From positions 62,001 to 126,000 of the forward strand of contig NZ_VDND01000002.1 of the NCBI RefSeq assembly GCF_007665395.1: DNA of 64,000 nt, in the 5' to 3' direction. This DNA is from Pseudomonas oryzihabitans. Lineage in GTDB: Bacteria > Pseudomonadota > Gammaproteobacteria > Pseudomonadales > Pseudomonadaceae. Below the pieces are notes generated by a model, which worked only from the letters and a program-made list of their open reading frames with translations, searched no databases and was not told the DNA's origin. Positions 39,144-47,379 of the stretch are shown here, in pieces. Each line of letters begins with the position of its first letter. Position 1 is the stretch's first letter. The position numbers and the translations under genes were made by a program.

Positions 39144-42100
39144 CTAATACACGTCCTTCAGATAGCGCTTCTGCTCGGTCATCCCGCGCACGTAGTCAGC
39201 GGCGGCCTCGTCGCTGAGGTGGCCGTGGCGGGCCACCACCTGGCGCAGGGCCTGGTCGACGTCCTTGGCCATGCGGCTGGCATCGCCGCAGACGTAGACA
39301 CGGGCGCCTTCCTGCAGCCAGCGCCAGACCTCGGCGCCGCGTTCGCGCAGGCGATCCTGGACATAGATCTTCTCGGCCTGGTCGCGGGAGAAGGCCAGGC
39401 TGAGTTCGCTCAACAGGCCATCGCGCTGGAAGGCTTCCAGTTCGTCGCGGTAGTAGAAGTCATGGGCGGCGTGCTGTTCGCCGAAGAACAGCCAGTTGCG
39501 GCCGCTGTCGCCACGGGCGCGGCGTTCGTGGAGGAAGCCGCGGAAGGGCGCGATGCCGGTGCCGGGGCCGATCATGATCAGCGGCACGTCGCCCTGCTCC
39601 GGCAGGCGGAAGTGGCGCGAGGGCTGGATGTGGACCTCGGTGGTGGCGTCCTGCAGGCGATCGGCGAGGAAGGTCGAGGCCACGCCCTTGCGGCTGCCGT
39701 AGCGGACCGCCGAGACGGTGAGATGCACCTGGCCGGCGTGGGCCAGGGGGCTGGAGGCGATGGAGTAGAGCCGCGGCTGCAGGCGCTTGAGGCTGGCGAG
39801 CAATTCATCGGCGGCGAGACGAGCGGGGAAGCTGGCCAGGACGTCGGCCAGTTGCCGGCCCCAGAGCCAGCTTTTCAGTTCCTCGCGAGCGGCCAGCAGG
39901 GCGCGGCAGTCGGCATGGCCGCTGCGTTCGGCCACCAGGGCCAGGGTTTCGTTGCTGGGGCGGGCGATTTCGTAGTGCTCGGCCAGCGCCTGCCGCAGGG
40001 ATAGCTCGCCGACCTTGGGTACCGTGACTTCCTGTTCGCCGTCCAGATGGGTCAGGGCGAGGATTTCCTCCACCAGCTCGGGGCAGTTGCGCGCCCTCAC
40101 GCTCATGGCATCACCCGCCTGGTAGGCGAGGGGCTGCTCGCTTTCGAAGCCGAACAGCCGGACTTCCTTGTTGGAGCCGGCGCCATTGAGCCGCTGGTTG
40201 ATGACCAGGCGCGCCGGTACCGGGGCGGGGCGGCTCGCCGAGGTCGTGCTGACGGCGGGGGCGCTGCCGGCGGCAGGGGCCAATAGCTGCTGCAGCCCGG
40301 CCAGCCAGGCATCGGCGCCGTCGTGCCCGTCGGCATCGCAGTCGAGCCGCGCGCAGAGGCGGCGGGCGCCGAGTTCGGCCAGGCGGGCATCGAGGCGCTG
40401 GCCGTGGCCGCAGAATTGATCGTAGGTGGAATCCCCCAGGGCCAACACGGCGTAGTCCAGCTCGGCCAGGGAGGCATCGAGGCGACTGAGGCCCTGCCAG
40501 AAGGCCTGGCCATTGTCCGGGGCCTCGCCGTCGCCGAAGGTGCTGCTGACCAGCAGGGCGCGGCGGGCACTACCCAGGCGTTCCACCGCGTAGGCGGCCA
40601 TGTCGTGCAGCTCCACCGCCAGCCCCGCGTCCCGCAGGCGCGAGGCGCAGCGCTCGGCCAGGGCTTCGGCGCTACCGGTCTGGGAGGCCCAGAGCACCAC
40701 CAGGTCGGCGGGGGTGGCAGGTGCCAGGGGTTCGGTTTGGGGTTGCGGCAGGCGGCTGTACAGCCCGGCGAGCAGGCCGTCCAGCCAGAGGCGGGTATCG
40801 GCGGCCAGCGGTGCCTGGGCCGGCAGGCAGGGCACGCCCTGGAGTCCACCGTCGCGCAGGCCATCCAGGAAGCCGGCCAGGTAGGTGCGTTCGGTGGCGC
40901 TGAGCGGGGGGCGCATGGCGGTGGCGACACCAGTGAGTTCGGCCAGGCGGTCGAGCGCGGGTAGCCGCGAGTCATCCCTCGCGGGTTCGTCGGCCGGCAG
41001 CTGGCGGTGATCTATGGTGGCGACGCGGGTCAGGCGCACGGCGCAGACCTTGAGTTCCGGCTGCTGGGAAAGTGGGTCGATGGCATCGCTGGTGACGGCG
41101 TTGATGGCCAGGTCCGGGCCGTGCACGTCGGCCCAGTGGAAGGGGGCGAAGCAGTTGCCGGGCTGGACCCGGTCGCTGAGGGTCACCGGCAGGACGGCGC
41201 GTCCACGGCGAGAGGTGATTTCCAGGCGGTCACCGTCCTTGAGCCCCAGCGCCTGGGCGTCCTGGGGGTGCACCTCGACGAAGGGCGCCGGGTTGAGGCG
41301 GTTGAGGGCGGCGATCTTGCCGGTCTTGGTCAGGGTGTGCCACTGGTGCTGCAGCCGGCCGGTGTTGAGCACGAAGGGGTAGTCGTCGTCGGGCAGTTCC
41401 GCCGGCTCCAGGTGCGGGCGGGCGAAGAACTGCGCCTTGCCGCTGGGGGTGGCGAAATTGAAGGCGGTCGGCGCACCGGCGGCGTCCAGGCGCAGGGTCT
41501 GGCTGCGACCGTCGTTCAGATAGCGGATCGGCTGGCGCGGGGCGCTTTCCGGGCTGGCGCAGGGCCATTGCAGCGGCGTCTCGCGCAGGCGCGCATGGCT
41601 GGCGCCGCGCAGGTCGTAGCCGGTCTGCGGATTGTGGAACTGCGTGAGCTCCTCGAACACCTCGGCGGCCGAGGTATAGGCGAAGTGCTCGCCATACCCC
41701 ATCGCGATTGCCACGTCGGCGATGATCCGCCAGTCGGCGCGGGCATCGCCGGGCGGGGTGACGGCCTGTTGCGCCAGGGTTAGGTTGCGCTCGGAATTGA
41801 TCTGCACCCCGTCGGCCTCGGCCCAGAGCGCGCCGGGCAGCAGGATGTCGGCGTATTGGTTGGTCTCGGTGTCGAGGAAGGCATCCTGGGTGATCACCAG
41901 CTCGGCGGCCTGGAGCCCACGGATGACGCTGGCGCGATTGGCCACGCTGGCCACCGGGTTGGTGCAGATGATCCAGCAGGCCTTGACGCTGCCGGCGGCC
42001 ATCTCCTCGAACAGGGCGATGGTGCCCTGGCCCAGGCGGGTGTGCAGGGTGCCCGCCGGTACGCCCCAGGCCTGCTCGACGAAGCGGCGGTCGGCGGCGG

Positions 42101-43169
42101 ACAGCACGCTGCGCTGGCCGGGCAGGCCGGGGCCCATGTAGCCCATCTCGCGTCCGCCCATGGCGTTGGGCTGGCCGGTGAGGGAGAAGGGGCCGCTGCC
42201 GGGGCGGCAGATCTTGCCGGTGGCCAGGTGCAGGTTGCACAGGGCGTTGGTGCTCCAGGTGCCGTGGGTGCTCTGGTTCAGGCCCATGGTCCAGAGGCTG
42301 GTCCATTCGCCGGCCTCGCCGATCCAGCGCGCGGCGGTGCGGATGTCCGCCTCGGCCAGGCCCGTCCCGGCGGCGACGCGCGCCGGGGTGTAGTCGGCGA
42401 GAAAGGCCGGCATGGCCGCCCAGCCTTCGGTATGGGCGGCGATGAAGTCCGCATCGAGATAGCCCTCGGCGTGCAGCAGGTGCAGCAGGCCGTTGAGCAG
42501 CAGCAGGTCGCTGCCCGCGCGCAGTTGCAGGAACAGATCGGCCTTCTCGGCGGTGGCGGTGCGCCGCGGGTCGATGACGATCAGCTTGGCGCCGCTCTTG
42601 ATGCGGTCCAGCAGGCGCAGGAAGAGGATGGGGTGACAGTCGGCCATGTTGGCGCCACTGACCAGGAAGAGGTCGGCGCGGTCGAGGTCGTCGTAGGAGC
42701 CGGGTGGGCCATCGGCCCCGAGGGACAGCTTGTAGCCGGTGCCGGCACTGGCCATGCACAGCCGGGAGTTGGATTCGAGCTGGTTGGTGCCGATGCAGCC
42801 GCGTGCCAGCTTGCTGACCAGGTACTGGGCTTCCAGCGACAGCTGGCCGGAAACATAGAAGGCAATCGCGTCCGGCCCGTCGCGTTCGAGGATGGCGCGC
42901 AGCCGCTCGGCGGTGGCGGTGATGGCCTGGTCGAGGCCGGTCTGCACCGGTTGGTGGGAGCGGTCGCTCCTGATGTAGGCGTGCTCCATGCGTCCGCTGT
43001 CCACCAGCGCCTGGTGGCTGGTACTGCCCTTGGTGCAGAGCCGGCCACGGTTGGCCGGATGGTCGCGATCACCGCTGACCTTGGTCACCCGGCCGTCTTC
43101 CACCTGCATGACGAGCCCGCAGCCGACGCCGCAGTAGGGGCAGACGCTCTTGATGTGGGTAGTGGCCAT
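39144..43169 (-). CDS. nasA: assimilatory nitrate reductase fused to a sulfite-reductase-type flavoprotein
   Basis: A 1341-residue fusion. Residues 10-17 hold C-P-Y-C-G-V-G-C plus a fourth cysteine near 47, ligating [4Fe-4S]. Molybdopterin oxidoreductase and dinucleotide-binding domains fill to about 700. A linker leads to a flavodoxin domain with WASQTGSAEALAERC and STFGDGEAPDNG (about 815-960), then an FAD and NAD(P)H domain (from about 975) with RLYSIASSP, MIGPGTGIAPFRGFL and YVCGDASRMAKDV. It reduces nitrate to nitrite with NAD(P)H electrons in one polypeptide. It is divergent from nirBD, with its own sigma-54 promoter and attenuator leader. Confidence 0.95.
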   Translation of the reverse strand: MATTHIKSVCPYCGVGCGLVMQVEDGRVTKVSGDRDHPANRGRLCTKGSTSHQALVDSGRMEHAYIRSDRSHQPVQTGLDQAITATAERLRAILERDGPDAIAFYVSGQLSLEAQYLVSKLARGCIGTNQLESNSRLCMASAGTGYKLSLGADGPPGSYDDLDRADLFLVSGANMADCHPILFLRLLDRIKSGAKLIVIDPRRTATAEKADLFLQLRAGSDLLLLNGLLHLLHAEGYLDADFIAAHTEGWAAMPAFLADYTPARVAAGTGLAEADIRTAARWIGEAGEWTSLWTMGLNQSTHGTWSTNALCNLHLATGKICRPGSGPFSLTGQPNAMGGREMGYMGPGLPGQRSVLSAADRRFVEQAWGVPAGTLHTRLGQGTIALFEEMAAGSVKACWIICTNPVASVANRASVIRGLQAAELVITQDAFLDTETNQYADILLPGALWAEADGVQINSERNLTLAQQAVTPPGDARADWRIIADVAIAMGYGEHFAYTSAAEVFEELTQFHNPQTGYDLRGASHARLRETPLQWPCASPESAPRQPIRYLNDGRSQTLRLDAAGAPTAFNFATPSGKAQFFARPHLEPAELPDDDYPFVLNTGRLQHQWHTLTKTGKIAALNRLNPAPFVEVHPQDAQALGLKDGDRLEITSRRGRAVLPVTLSDRVQPGNCFAPFHWADVHGPDLAINAVTSDAIDPLSQQPELKVCAVRLTRVATIDHRQLPADEPARDDSRLPALDRLAELTGVATAMRPPLSATERTYLAGFLDGLRDGGLQGVPCLPAQAPLAADTRLWLDGLLAGLYSRLPQPQTEPLAPATPADLVVLWASQTGSAEALAERCASRLRDAGLAVELHDMAAYAVERLGSARRALLVSSTFGDGEAPDNGQAFWQGLSRLDASLAELDYAVLALGDSTYDQFCGHGQRLDARLAELGARRLCARLDCDADGHDGADAWLAGLQQLLAPAAGSAPAVSTTSASRPAPVPARLVINQRLNGAGSNKEVRLFGFESEQPLAYQAGDAMSVRARNCPELVEEILALTHLDGEQEVTVPKVGELSLRQALAEHYEIARPSNETLALVAERSGHADCRALLAAREELKSWLWGRQLADVLASFPARLAADELLASLKRLQPRLYSIASSPLAHAGQVHLTVSAVRYGSRKGVASTFLADRLQDATTEVHIQPSRHFRLPEQGDVPLIMIGPGTGIAPFRGFLHERRARGDSGRNWLFFGEQHAAHDFYYRDELEAFQRDGLLSELSLAFSRDQAEKIYVQDRLRERGAEVWRWLQEGARVYVCGDASRMAKDVDQALRQVVARHGHLSDEAAADYVRGMTEQKRYLKDVY

Positions 43170-43196
43170 GGCGAGGATCCCTGCAAGACGGAAAGC

Positions 43197-43246
43197 AAAA
43201 AGGCGCCGGTCGCTCTCCCCGCGGGGAAGCGAACACGGCGCCTTTG
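43197..43246 (-). terminator. leader terminator upstream of nasA
   Basis: On the minus strand AAAGGCGCCG pairs with CGGCGCCTTT, with TCGCT/AGCGA and CCCCGCGGGG inside, followed by TTTTT. It ends about 28 bp before the nasA ATG. Confidence 0.85.
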
Positions 43247-43278
43247 TCGTGAAGGAGAGCGATCGGCGTTGACCGCTC
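43234..43278 (-). promoter_or_regulatory. dual hexaloop (ANTAR-type) antiterminator hairpins of the nasA leader
   Basis: P1 at 43257-43278 is a stem of 8 pairs GAGCGGTC/GATCGCTC (one G-U) with loop AACGCC. P2 at 43234-43251 is CACGAC/GCCGTG (one mismatch) with loop AAAGGC. Both loops have A at 1 and G at 4. P2 shares its 3' half with the terminator, so the two are mutually exclusive. Confidence 0.75.
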
Positions 43279-43294
43279 CCGGTAGGCAGGGTTT

Positions 43295-43310
43295 AGCAAG
43301 GGCCGCGCCA
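43295..43310 (-). promoter_or_regulatory. sigma-54 promoter of nasA
   Basis: The minus strand reads TGGCGCGGCCCTTGCT: GG and GC spaced by 10 bases and TTGCT at -12. The start expected near 43283 is just before hairpin P1. Confidence 0.65.
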
Positions 43311-43431
43311 GCTCGACCCTGCTGCTGGCGTGAGCGGCATGGGGACTGGCCTGGCACTGGCTGGGCAGGGTCCACCGGACTCGTCTTGCTCGCCGCGCGG
43401 ATGCGCCGTGACGGGGCAGATGGGGTGGTCT

Positions 43432-43448
43432 TGCACCGTTGTGGTTCC
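43432..43448. promoter_or_regulatory. candidate NtrC site between nasA and nirB
   Basis: TGCACC-GTTGT-GGTTCC resembles TGCACC-N5-GGTGCA with a weak right half. It is about midway between the two sigma-54 promoters. Confidence 0.4.
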
Positions 43449-43537
43449 GCTGGGCGACCACCCGGCCACCGGCGCAGGCTCGCCATCGACGGCTCGAGGC
43501 CGCGCCGGACCTGGTTTTCCTGGCGCGGATGCGAAAC

Positions 43538-43553
43538 TGGCACAGCCGATGCA
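43538..43553 (+). promoter_or_regulatory. sigma-54 promoter of nirBD
   Basis: TGGCACAGCCGATGCA: TGGCAC at -24 and TGCA at -12 with GG-N10-GC spacing. The start expected near 43565 is about 24 bp before hairpin P1. Confidence 0.7.
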
Positions 43554-43588
43554 GAAGCCTTGGCAGACCCGCCAATTCGGGTCGCCCG

Positions 43589-43679
43589 GTCGATCAACGG
43601 CGATCGACTGCCACTGCAGGCGACGGGCACGGAACAGAGCCAAGAGCTCTTCCGCACAGAGAACAGGCAAAGGCGCCTG
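43589..43679 (+). promoter_or_regulatory. dual hexaloop (ANTAR-type) antiterminator hairpins of the nirBD leader
   Basis: P1 at 43589-43608 is a perfect 7-bp stem GTCGATC/GATCGAC with loop AACGGC. P2 at 43664-43679 is CAGGC/GCCTG with loop AAAGGC. Both have A1 and G4. P2 overlaps the 5' arm of the terminator at 43669. A further weak hairpin (CGGAA/TTCCG, 43630-43654) lies between them. Confidence 0.8.
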
Positions 43680-43707
43680 AGACCGCAAGGTTTCAGGCGC
43701 CTTTTTT
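43669..43707 (+). terminator. leader terminator upstream of nirB
   Basis: A 16-bp stem (one G-U): AAAGGCGCCTGAGACC, loop GCAA, GGTTTCAGGCGCCTTT, then TTT. It ends 47 bp before the nirB ATG. Confidence 0.93.
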
Positions 43708-43753
43708 ATTGCCGCGAATCAACCTGATTGGCCTCGGCCGGGGGATAGCCTCA

Positions 43754-46303
43754 ATGAACAGCATCGTGACCCGCAAAGAACGCCTGATCGTCGTCGGCAA
43801 CGGCATGGTCGGTCATCACCTCGTCGAGCAACTGCTGGCCGCCGGCGCCCTGGATCACTACGAGATCCACGTCTTCGGCGAAGAGCGCCAGCGCGCCTAT
43901 GACCGGGTCCACCTCTCCGAATACTTCGCCGGTCGCGACGCCGAATCCCTGGCCATGAGCGAAGCCGGCCTCTATGCCGTACCCGGTCTGGTGCTGCACC
44001 TGGGCTGCGCCGTCACCGCCATCGACCGCGAACAGCGCCAGGTACTGACCCCTGACGGCGCCTTTGGCTACGAACGCCTGGTGCTGGCCACCGGCTCCTA
44101 TCCCTTCGTACCGCCCATCGAGGGTGCCGAGGGCGATTCGCGCCTGGTCTACCGTACCCTGGACGACCTGGACACCATCCGCCTGGCCGCCGCCAAGGCC
44201 CGCCGTGGCGTGGTGGTCGGCGGTGGCCTGCTCGGCCTGGAAGCGGCCAACGCGCTGAAATCCCTGGGCCTGGAAGCCCACGTGGTGGAATTCGCCCCGC
44301 GGCTGATGCCGGTGCAGCTGGACGACCTGGGTGGCGCCGCGCTCCGGCAGCGGATCGAAGACCTCGGCGTGGGCGTGCACCTGTCCAAGGCCACCCAGAA
44401 CATCACCGCCGGCAGCGACTACCGCTACCGCATGAACTTCGCCGGCGAGGATTTCCTCGAGACCGACCTGGTGCTGTTCTCCGCCGGTATCCGCCCCCAG
44501 GATGCCCTGGCGCGTAGCTGCGGCCTGGAGCTCGGCCCGCGTGGCGGGGTGGCGGTGGACAATCTCTGCCTGACCAGCGACCCCGCCATCTACGCCATCG
44601 GCGAGTGCGCCGCCTGGAACGGCAGCATCTTCGGCCTGGTCGCCCCCGGCTACCAGATGGCACGCCTGGTCTCCGCCGAGCTGTGCCACGGCCAGAGCAG
44701 CCCCTTCACCGGCGCCGACATGTCCACCAAGCTCAAGCTGCTGGGCGTGGACGTGGGTTCCATCGGTGATGCCCACGGCGCCACCCCGGGTGCGCGCAGC
44801 TATCGCTACATCGACGAGGCCAGTGCCAGCTATCGCCGCCTGGTGGTTTCCGCCGACGGCAAGCAGGTGCTCGGCGCCGTGCTGGTGGGCGACAACAGCT
44901 ACTACGATACCCTGTTGCAATATGCCCAGAACGGCATCCCGCTGCCCCAGGACCCGGCCAGCCTGATCATGCCGGTGGGCGAGGGCGCCCCGACCCTGGG
45001 CGCCGATGCCCTGCCGGCCACCGCCACCCTCTGCTCCTGCCACAACGTCACCAAGGGCGCGGTGTGCGCCGCCATCGACGCCGGCTGCACCGACCTGGCC
45101 GGCATCAAGAGCTGCACCAAGGCCGCCACCGGTTGCGGCGGTTGCGCCGCGCTGGTCAAGCAGGTGTTCGAGCACGAGCTGATGGCGCGGGGCGTCGAAG
45201 TCGACAAGAGTCTCTGCGAACACTTCGCCCATACCCGCCAGGAGCTCTATCACCTGGTGCGGGTGTCAGGCATCGAGAGCTTCGACGAGCTGCTGGCGCA
45301 GCATGGCCGCGGTCACCATGGCTGCGACATCTGCAAGCCGGCAGTGGCGTCCATCCTGGCGTCCTGCTGGAACGGCTCCATCACCGATCCGCACCTGGTG
45401 CCGCTGCAGGACACCAACGACACCTTCATGGCCAACATGCAGAAGAACGGTACCTACTCGGTGGTGCCGCGCATCCCGGGTGGCGAGATCAGCCCGGAAG
45501 GCCTGATCGCCATCGGCCAGGTGGCGAAGAAATACGACCTCTACACCAAGATCACCGGCGGCCAGCGCATCGACCTGTTCGGCGCCCAGCTGCACGAACT
45601 GCCGGACATCTGGGGCGAGCTGATCGCCGCCGGCTTCGAGACCGGCCATGCCTACGGCAAGTCCACCCGCACGGTGAAGAGCTGCGTGGGCAGCACCTGG
45701 TGCCGCTACGGGGTGCAGGACAGCGTCAAGATGGCGCTGGACATCGAGCACCGCTACAAGGGCCTGCGCGCCCCGCACAAGCTCAAGTTCGCCGTCAGTG
45801 GCTGCACCCGCGAATGCGCCGAGGCGCAGAGCAAGGACATCGGCGTGATCGCCACCGAGAACGGCTGGAACCTCTATGTCTGCGGCAACGGCGGCATGCG
45901 GCCGCGCCACGCCGAGCTGTTCGCCACCGACCTCGACGACGAGACCCTGATCCGCTACATCGACCGCCTGCTGATGTTCTACATCCGCACCGCCGACCGC
46001 CTGCAGCGCACCTCGGTGTGGCGCGAATCGCTGGAGGGCGGGCTGGACTACCTCAAGCAGGTGATCATCGAGGACAGCCTGGGCCTGGGCGCCGAGCTGG
46101 AAGCCCAGATGCAGCTGGTGGTCGACCGCTACGAGTGCGAATGGGCCAACGCCCTGAGCGATCCCGACAAGCTCAAGCGCTTCCGTACCTTCGTCAACCA
46201 GCGCGGCAGCGACCCGGACATCCACTTCGTCAAGGAGCGCGGCCAGCGCCGGCCGGCGCGCCAGGACGAACTCCAGCTCATCGCCGTCACCGAGGAGGCC
46301 TGA
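43754..46303 (+). CDS. nirB: NAD(P)H-dependent nitrite reductase large subunit NirB
   Basis: An 849-residue enzyme starting at ATG 43754. An FAD/NAD(P)H-binding region (about 8-320, with VVGNGMVGHHLVEQL and VVGGGLLGLEAANAL) is followed by a [2Fe-2S] BFD-like domain (CSCHNVTKG, SCTKAATGCGGC) and a second cysteine-rich segment (HHGCDICKPAV). The C-terminal sirohaem/[4Fe-4S] domain has GSTWCRYG and SGCTRECAEAQ. It reduces nitrite to ammonium. nirD follows after 2 bp, and expression is probably governed by the leader described upstream. Confidence 0.97.
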   Translation: MNSIVTRKERLIVVGNGMVGHHLVEQLLAAGALDHYEIHVFGEERQRAYDRVHLSEYFAGRDAESLAMSEAGLYAVPGLVLHLGCAVTAIDREQRQVLTPDGAFGYERLVLATGSYPFVPPIEGAEGDSRLVYRTLDDLDTIRLAAAKARRGVVVGGGLLGLEAANALKSLGLEAHVVEFAPRLMPVQLDDLGGAALRQRIEDLGVGVHLSKATQNITAGSDYRYRMNFAGEDFLETDLVLFSAGIRPQDALARSCGLELGPRGGVAVDNLCLTSDPAIYAIGECAAWNGSIFGLVAPGYQMARLVSAELCHGQSSPFTGADMSTKLKLLGVDVGSIGDAHGATPGARSYRYIDEASASYRRLVVSADGKQVLGAVLVGDNSYYDTLLQYAQNGIPLPQDPASLIMPVGEGAPTLGADALPATATLCSCHNVTKGAVCAAIDAGCTDLAGIKSCTKAATGCGGCAALVKQVFEHELMARGVEVDKSLCEHFAHTRQELYHLVRVSGIESFDELLAQHGRGHHGCDICKPAVASILASCWNGSITDPHLVPLQDTNDTFMANMQKNGTYSVVPRIPGGEISPEGLIAIGQVAKKYDLYTKITGGQRIDLFGAQLHELPDIWGELIAAGFETGHAYGKSTRTVKSCVGSTWCRYGVQDSVKMALDIEHRYKGLRAPHKLKFAVSGCTRECAEAQSKDIGVIATENGWNLYVCGNGGMRPRHAELFATDLDDETLIRYIDRLLMFYIRTADRLQRTSVWRESLEGGLDYLKQVIIEDSLGLGAELEAQMQLVVDRYECEWANALSDPDKLKRFRTFVNQRGSDPDIHFVKERGQRRPARQDELQLIAVTEEA

Positions 46304-46305
46304 CC

Positions 46306-46662
46306 ATGACCCAGACCCAAACCGCCCAGACCTTGCAACCCGCCTGGCAGCCACTGTGCAGCCTGGCCGACCTGGTGCCCCAGTCCGGCGTGGTGGCCCT
46401 GCATGAGGGGGAGCAGGTGGCGCTGTTCTACCTGCCCGACACCGAACAGCAGGTCTTCGCCGTGGGCAACCGCGACCCCAAGTCCGGCGCCAACGTTATC
46501 GGCCGCGGCATCGTCGGCCACCTCGGTGGCGAGCTGGTGATCGCCTCGCCGCTGTACAAGCAGCATTACCGGCTGAGTGACGGCGGCTGCCTGGAGTATC
46601 CCGAGCAGCGGCTACCGACCTGGACGGTGCGGCTGAACGGGGATCGGGTGGAGATCGCCTGA
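46306..46662 (+). CDS. nirD: nitrite reductase small subunit NirD
   Basis: A 118-residue Rieske-fold protein starting at ATG 46306, 2 bp after nirB. It has the NirD core (VALFYLPDTEQQVFAVGNRDPKSGANVIGRGIVG and SPLYKQHYRLSDGGCLEYPE). The usual cysteine/histidine cluster ligands of true Rieske proteins are absent, as is normal for NirD, so this does not mean it is broken. It is required with NirB for nitrite reduction. Translation is probably coupled to nirB. Confidence 0.95.
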   Translation: MTQTQTAQTLQPAWQPLCSLADLVPQSGVVALHEGEQVALFYLPDTEQQVFAVGNRDPKSGANVIGRGIVGHLGGELVIASPLYKQHYRLSDGGCLEYPEQRLPTWTVRLNGDRVEIA

Positions 46663-46672
46663 GACGGCTTGG

Positions 46673-47020
46673 CCCTCACCCCAACCCTCTCCCCGAGGGA
46701 GAGGGGGTGGGAGTGGTGGGTGACTGCCAAGCAGTCGGCGTAGCCTGGACAACGGCGGAGCCTTGTCCAGGACCGAGTCGAATAGGGTTGGTTTGCCCTC
46801 ACCCCAGCCCTCTCCCGAGGGGAGAGGGGGCGGTAGGGAGTCGAGCGAGACCGTGGCGCCTGTAGCCTGGACAACGGCGAAGCCTTGTCCAGGATCAAAC
46901 TGAACAGGGTTGGTTGGCCCTCACCCCAGCCCTCTCCCGAGGGGAGAGGGGGCCGTAGGGAGTCGAGCGAAACCTTGGCGCCTGTAGCCCGGACAAGGTC
47001 GCCGCCTGGTCCGGGCTCCT
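46673..47020. repeat. three tandem units of about 122 bp after nirD
   Basis: Units begin at 46673, 46796 and 46918, each with CCCTCACCCC...CTCTCCC...GGGAGAGGGGG and a GTAGCCTGGACAACGGCG...CCTTGTCCAGG hairpin. The third is partly diverged and ends in a GTCCGGG variant. There is no gene in 46663-47163. The hairpins might end nirBD transcription. Confidence 0.75.
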
Positions 47021-47163
47021 GCTGTCCGACTGTTGCATTCCGGACAGAGCAGCGTTGTGCGATCCGTGCGCGCGCAGGCCGGCAAAAGGGCCGCGGTGGG
47101 TCGATACTCAAGGAGCGGGGCGCTGTCCGCGCGATCCTTGCGTTCGCCCCGTGGGAGGTCCTC

Positions 47164-47373
47164 ATGCGCACGACAAGAACAATTCGCTCCGCGCTGTTCA
47201 TCGCCTTGCTGCTGGTGTTGGCGACGGTGGCGCTGCTGGAAGGGTGGCGGACGCAGCCGGTGCTGGAACCGGCCTTGCGCGCCGATCCGGTCTGTACCCA
47301 TGGCTACGCGCCCTACGGCTGTTATCCGGTACCGGCCCGCGGCGGTGACCTGGGGTGGCTGGAGCGGCTCTAG
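47164..47373 (+). CDS. small membrane-anchored or exported protein
   Basis: A 69-residue protein starting at ATG 47164 with a strong GGGAGGTCC ribosome-binding site. The N-terminal helix (RSALFIALLLVLATVALLEGW) is a signal or anchor. The short remainder has two cysteines in CTHGYAPYGCYP, rich in Gly, Tyr and Pro. I recognise no family. The stop faces the large c-di-GMP gene only 6 bp away. Coding status rests on the ribosome-binding site and the signal-like N-terminus. Confidence 0.5.
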   Translation: MRTTRTIRSALFIALLLVLATVALLEGWRTQPVLEPALRADPVCTHGYAPYGCYPVPARGGDLGWLERL

Positions 47374-47379
47374 GCGTGA

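Noticed and set aside
43070..43690. Minus- and plus-strand frames in the nasA/nirB gap
   Set aside because: They cover terminator and promoter structures and have no family or ribosome-binding support.
46306..46662. NirD as a broken Rieske protein
   Set aside because: NirD normally lacks the cluster ligands. Length and motifs are complete.
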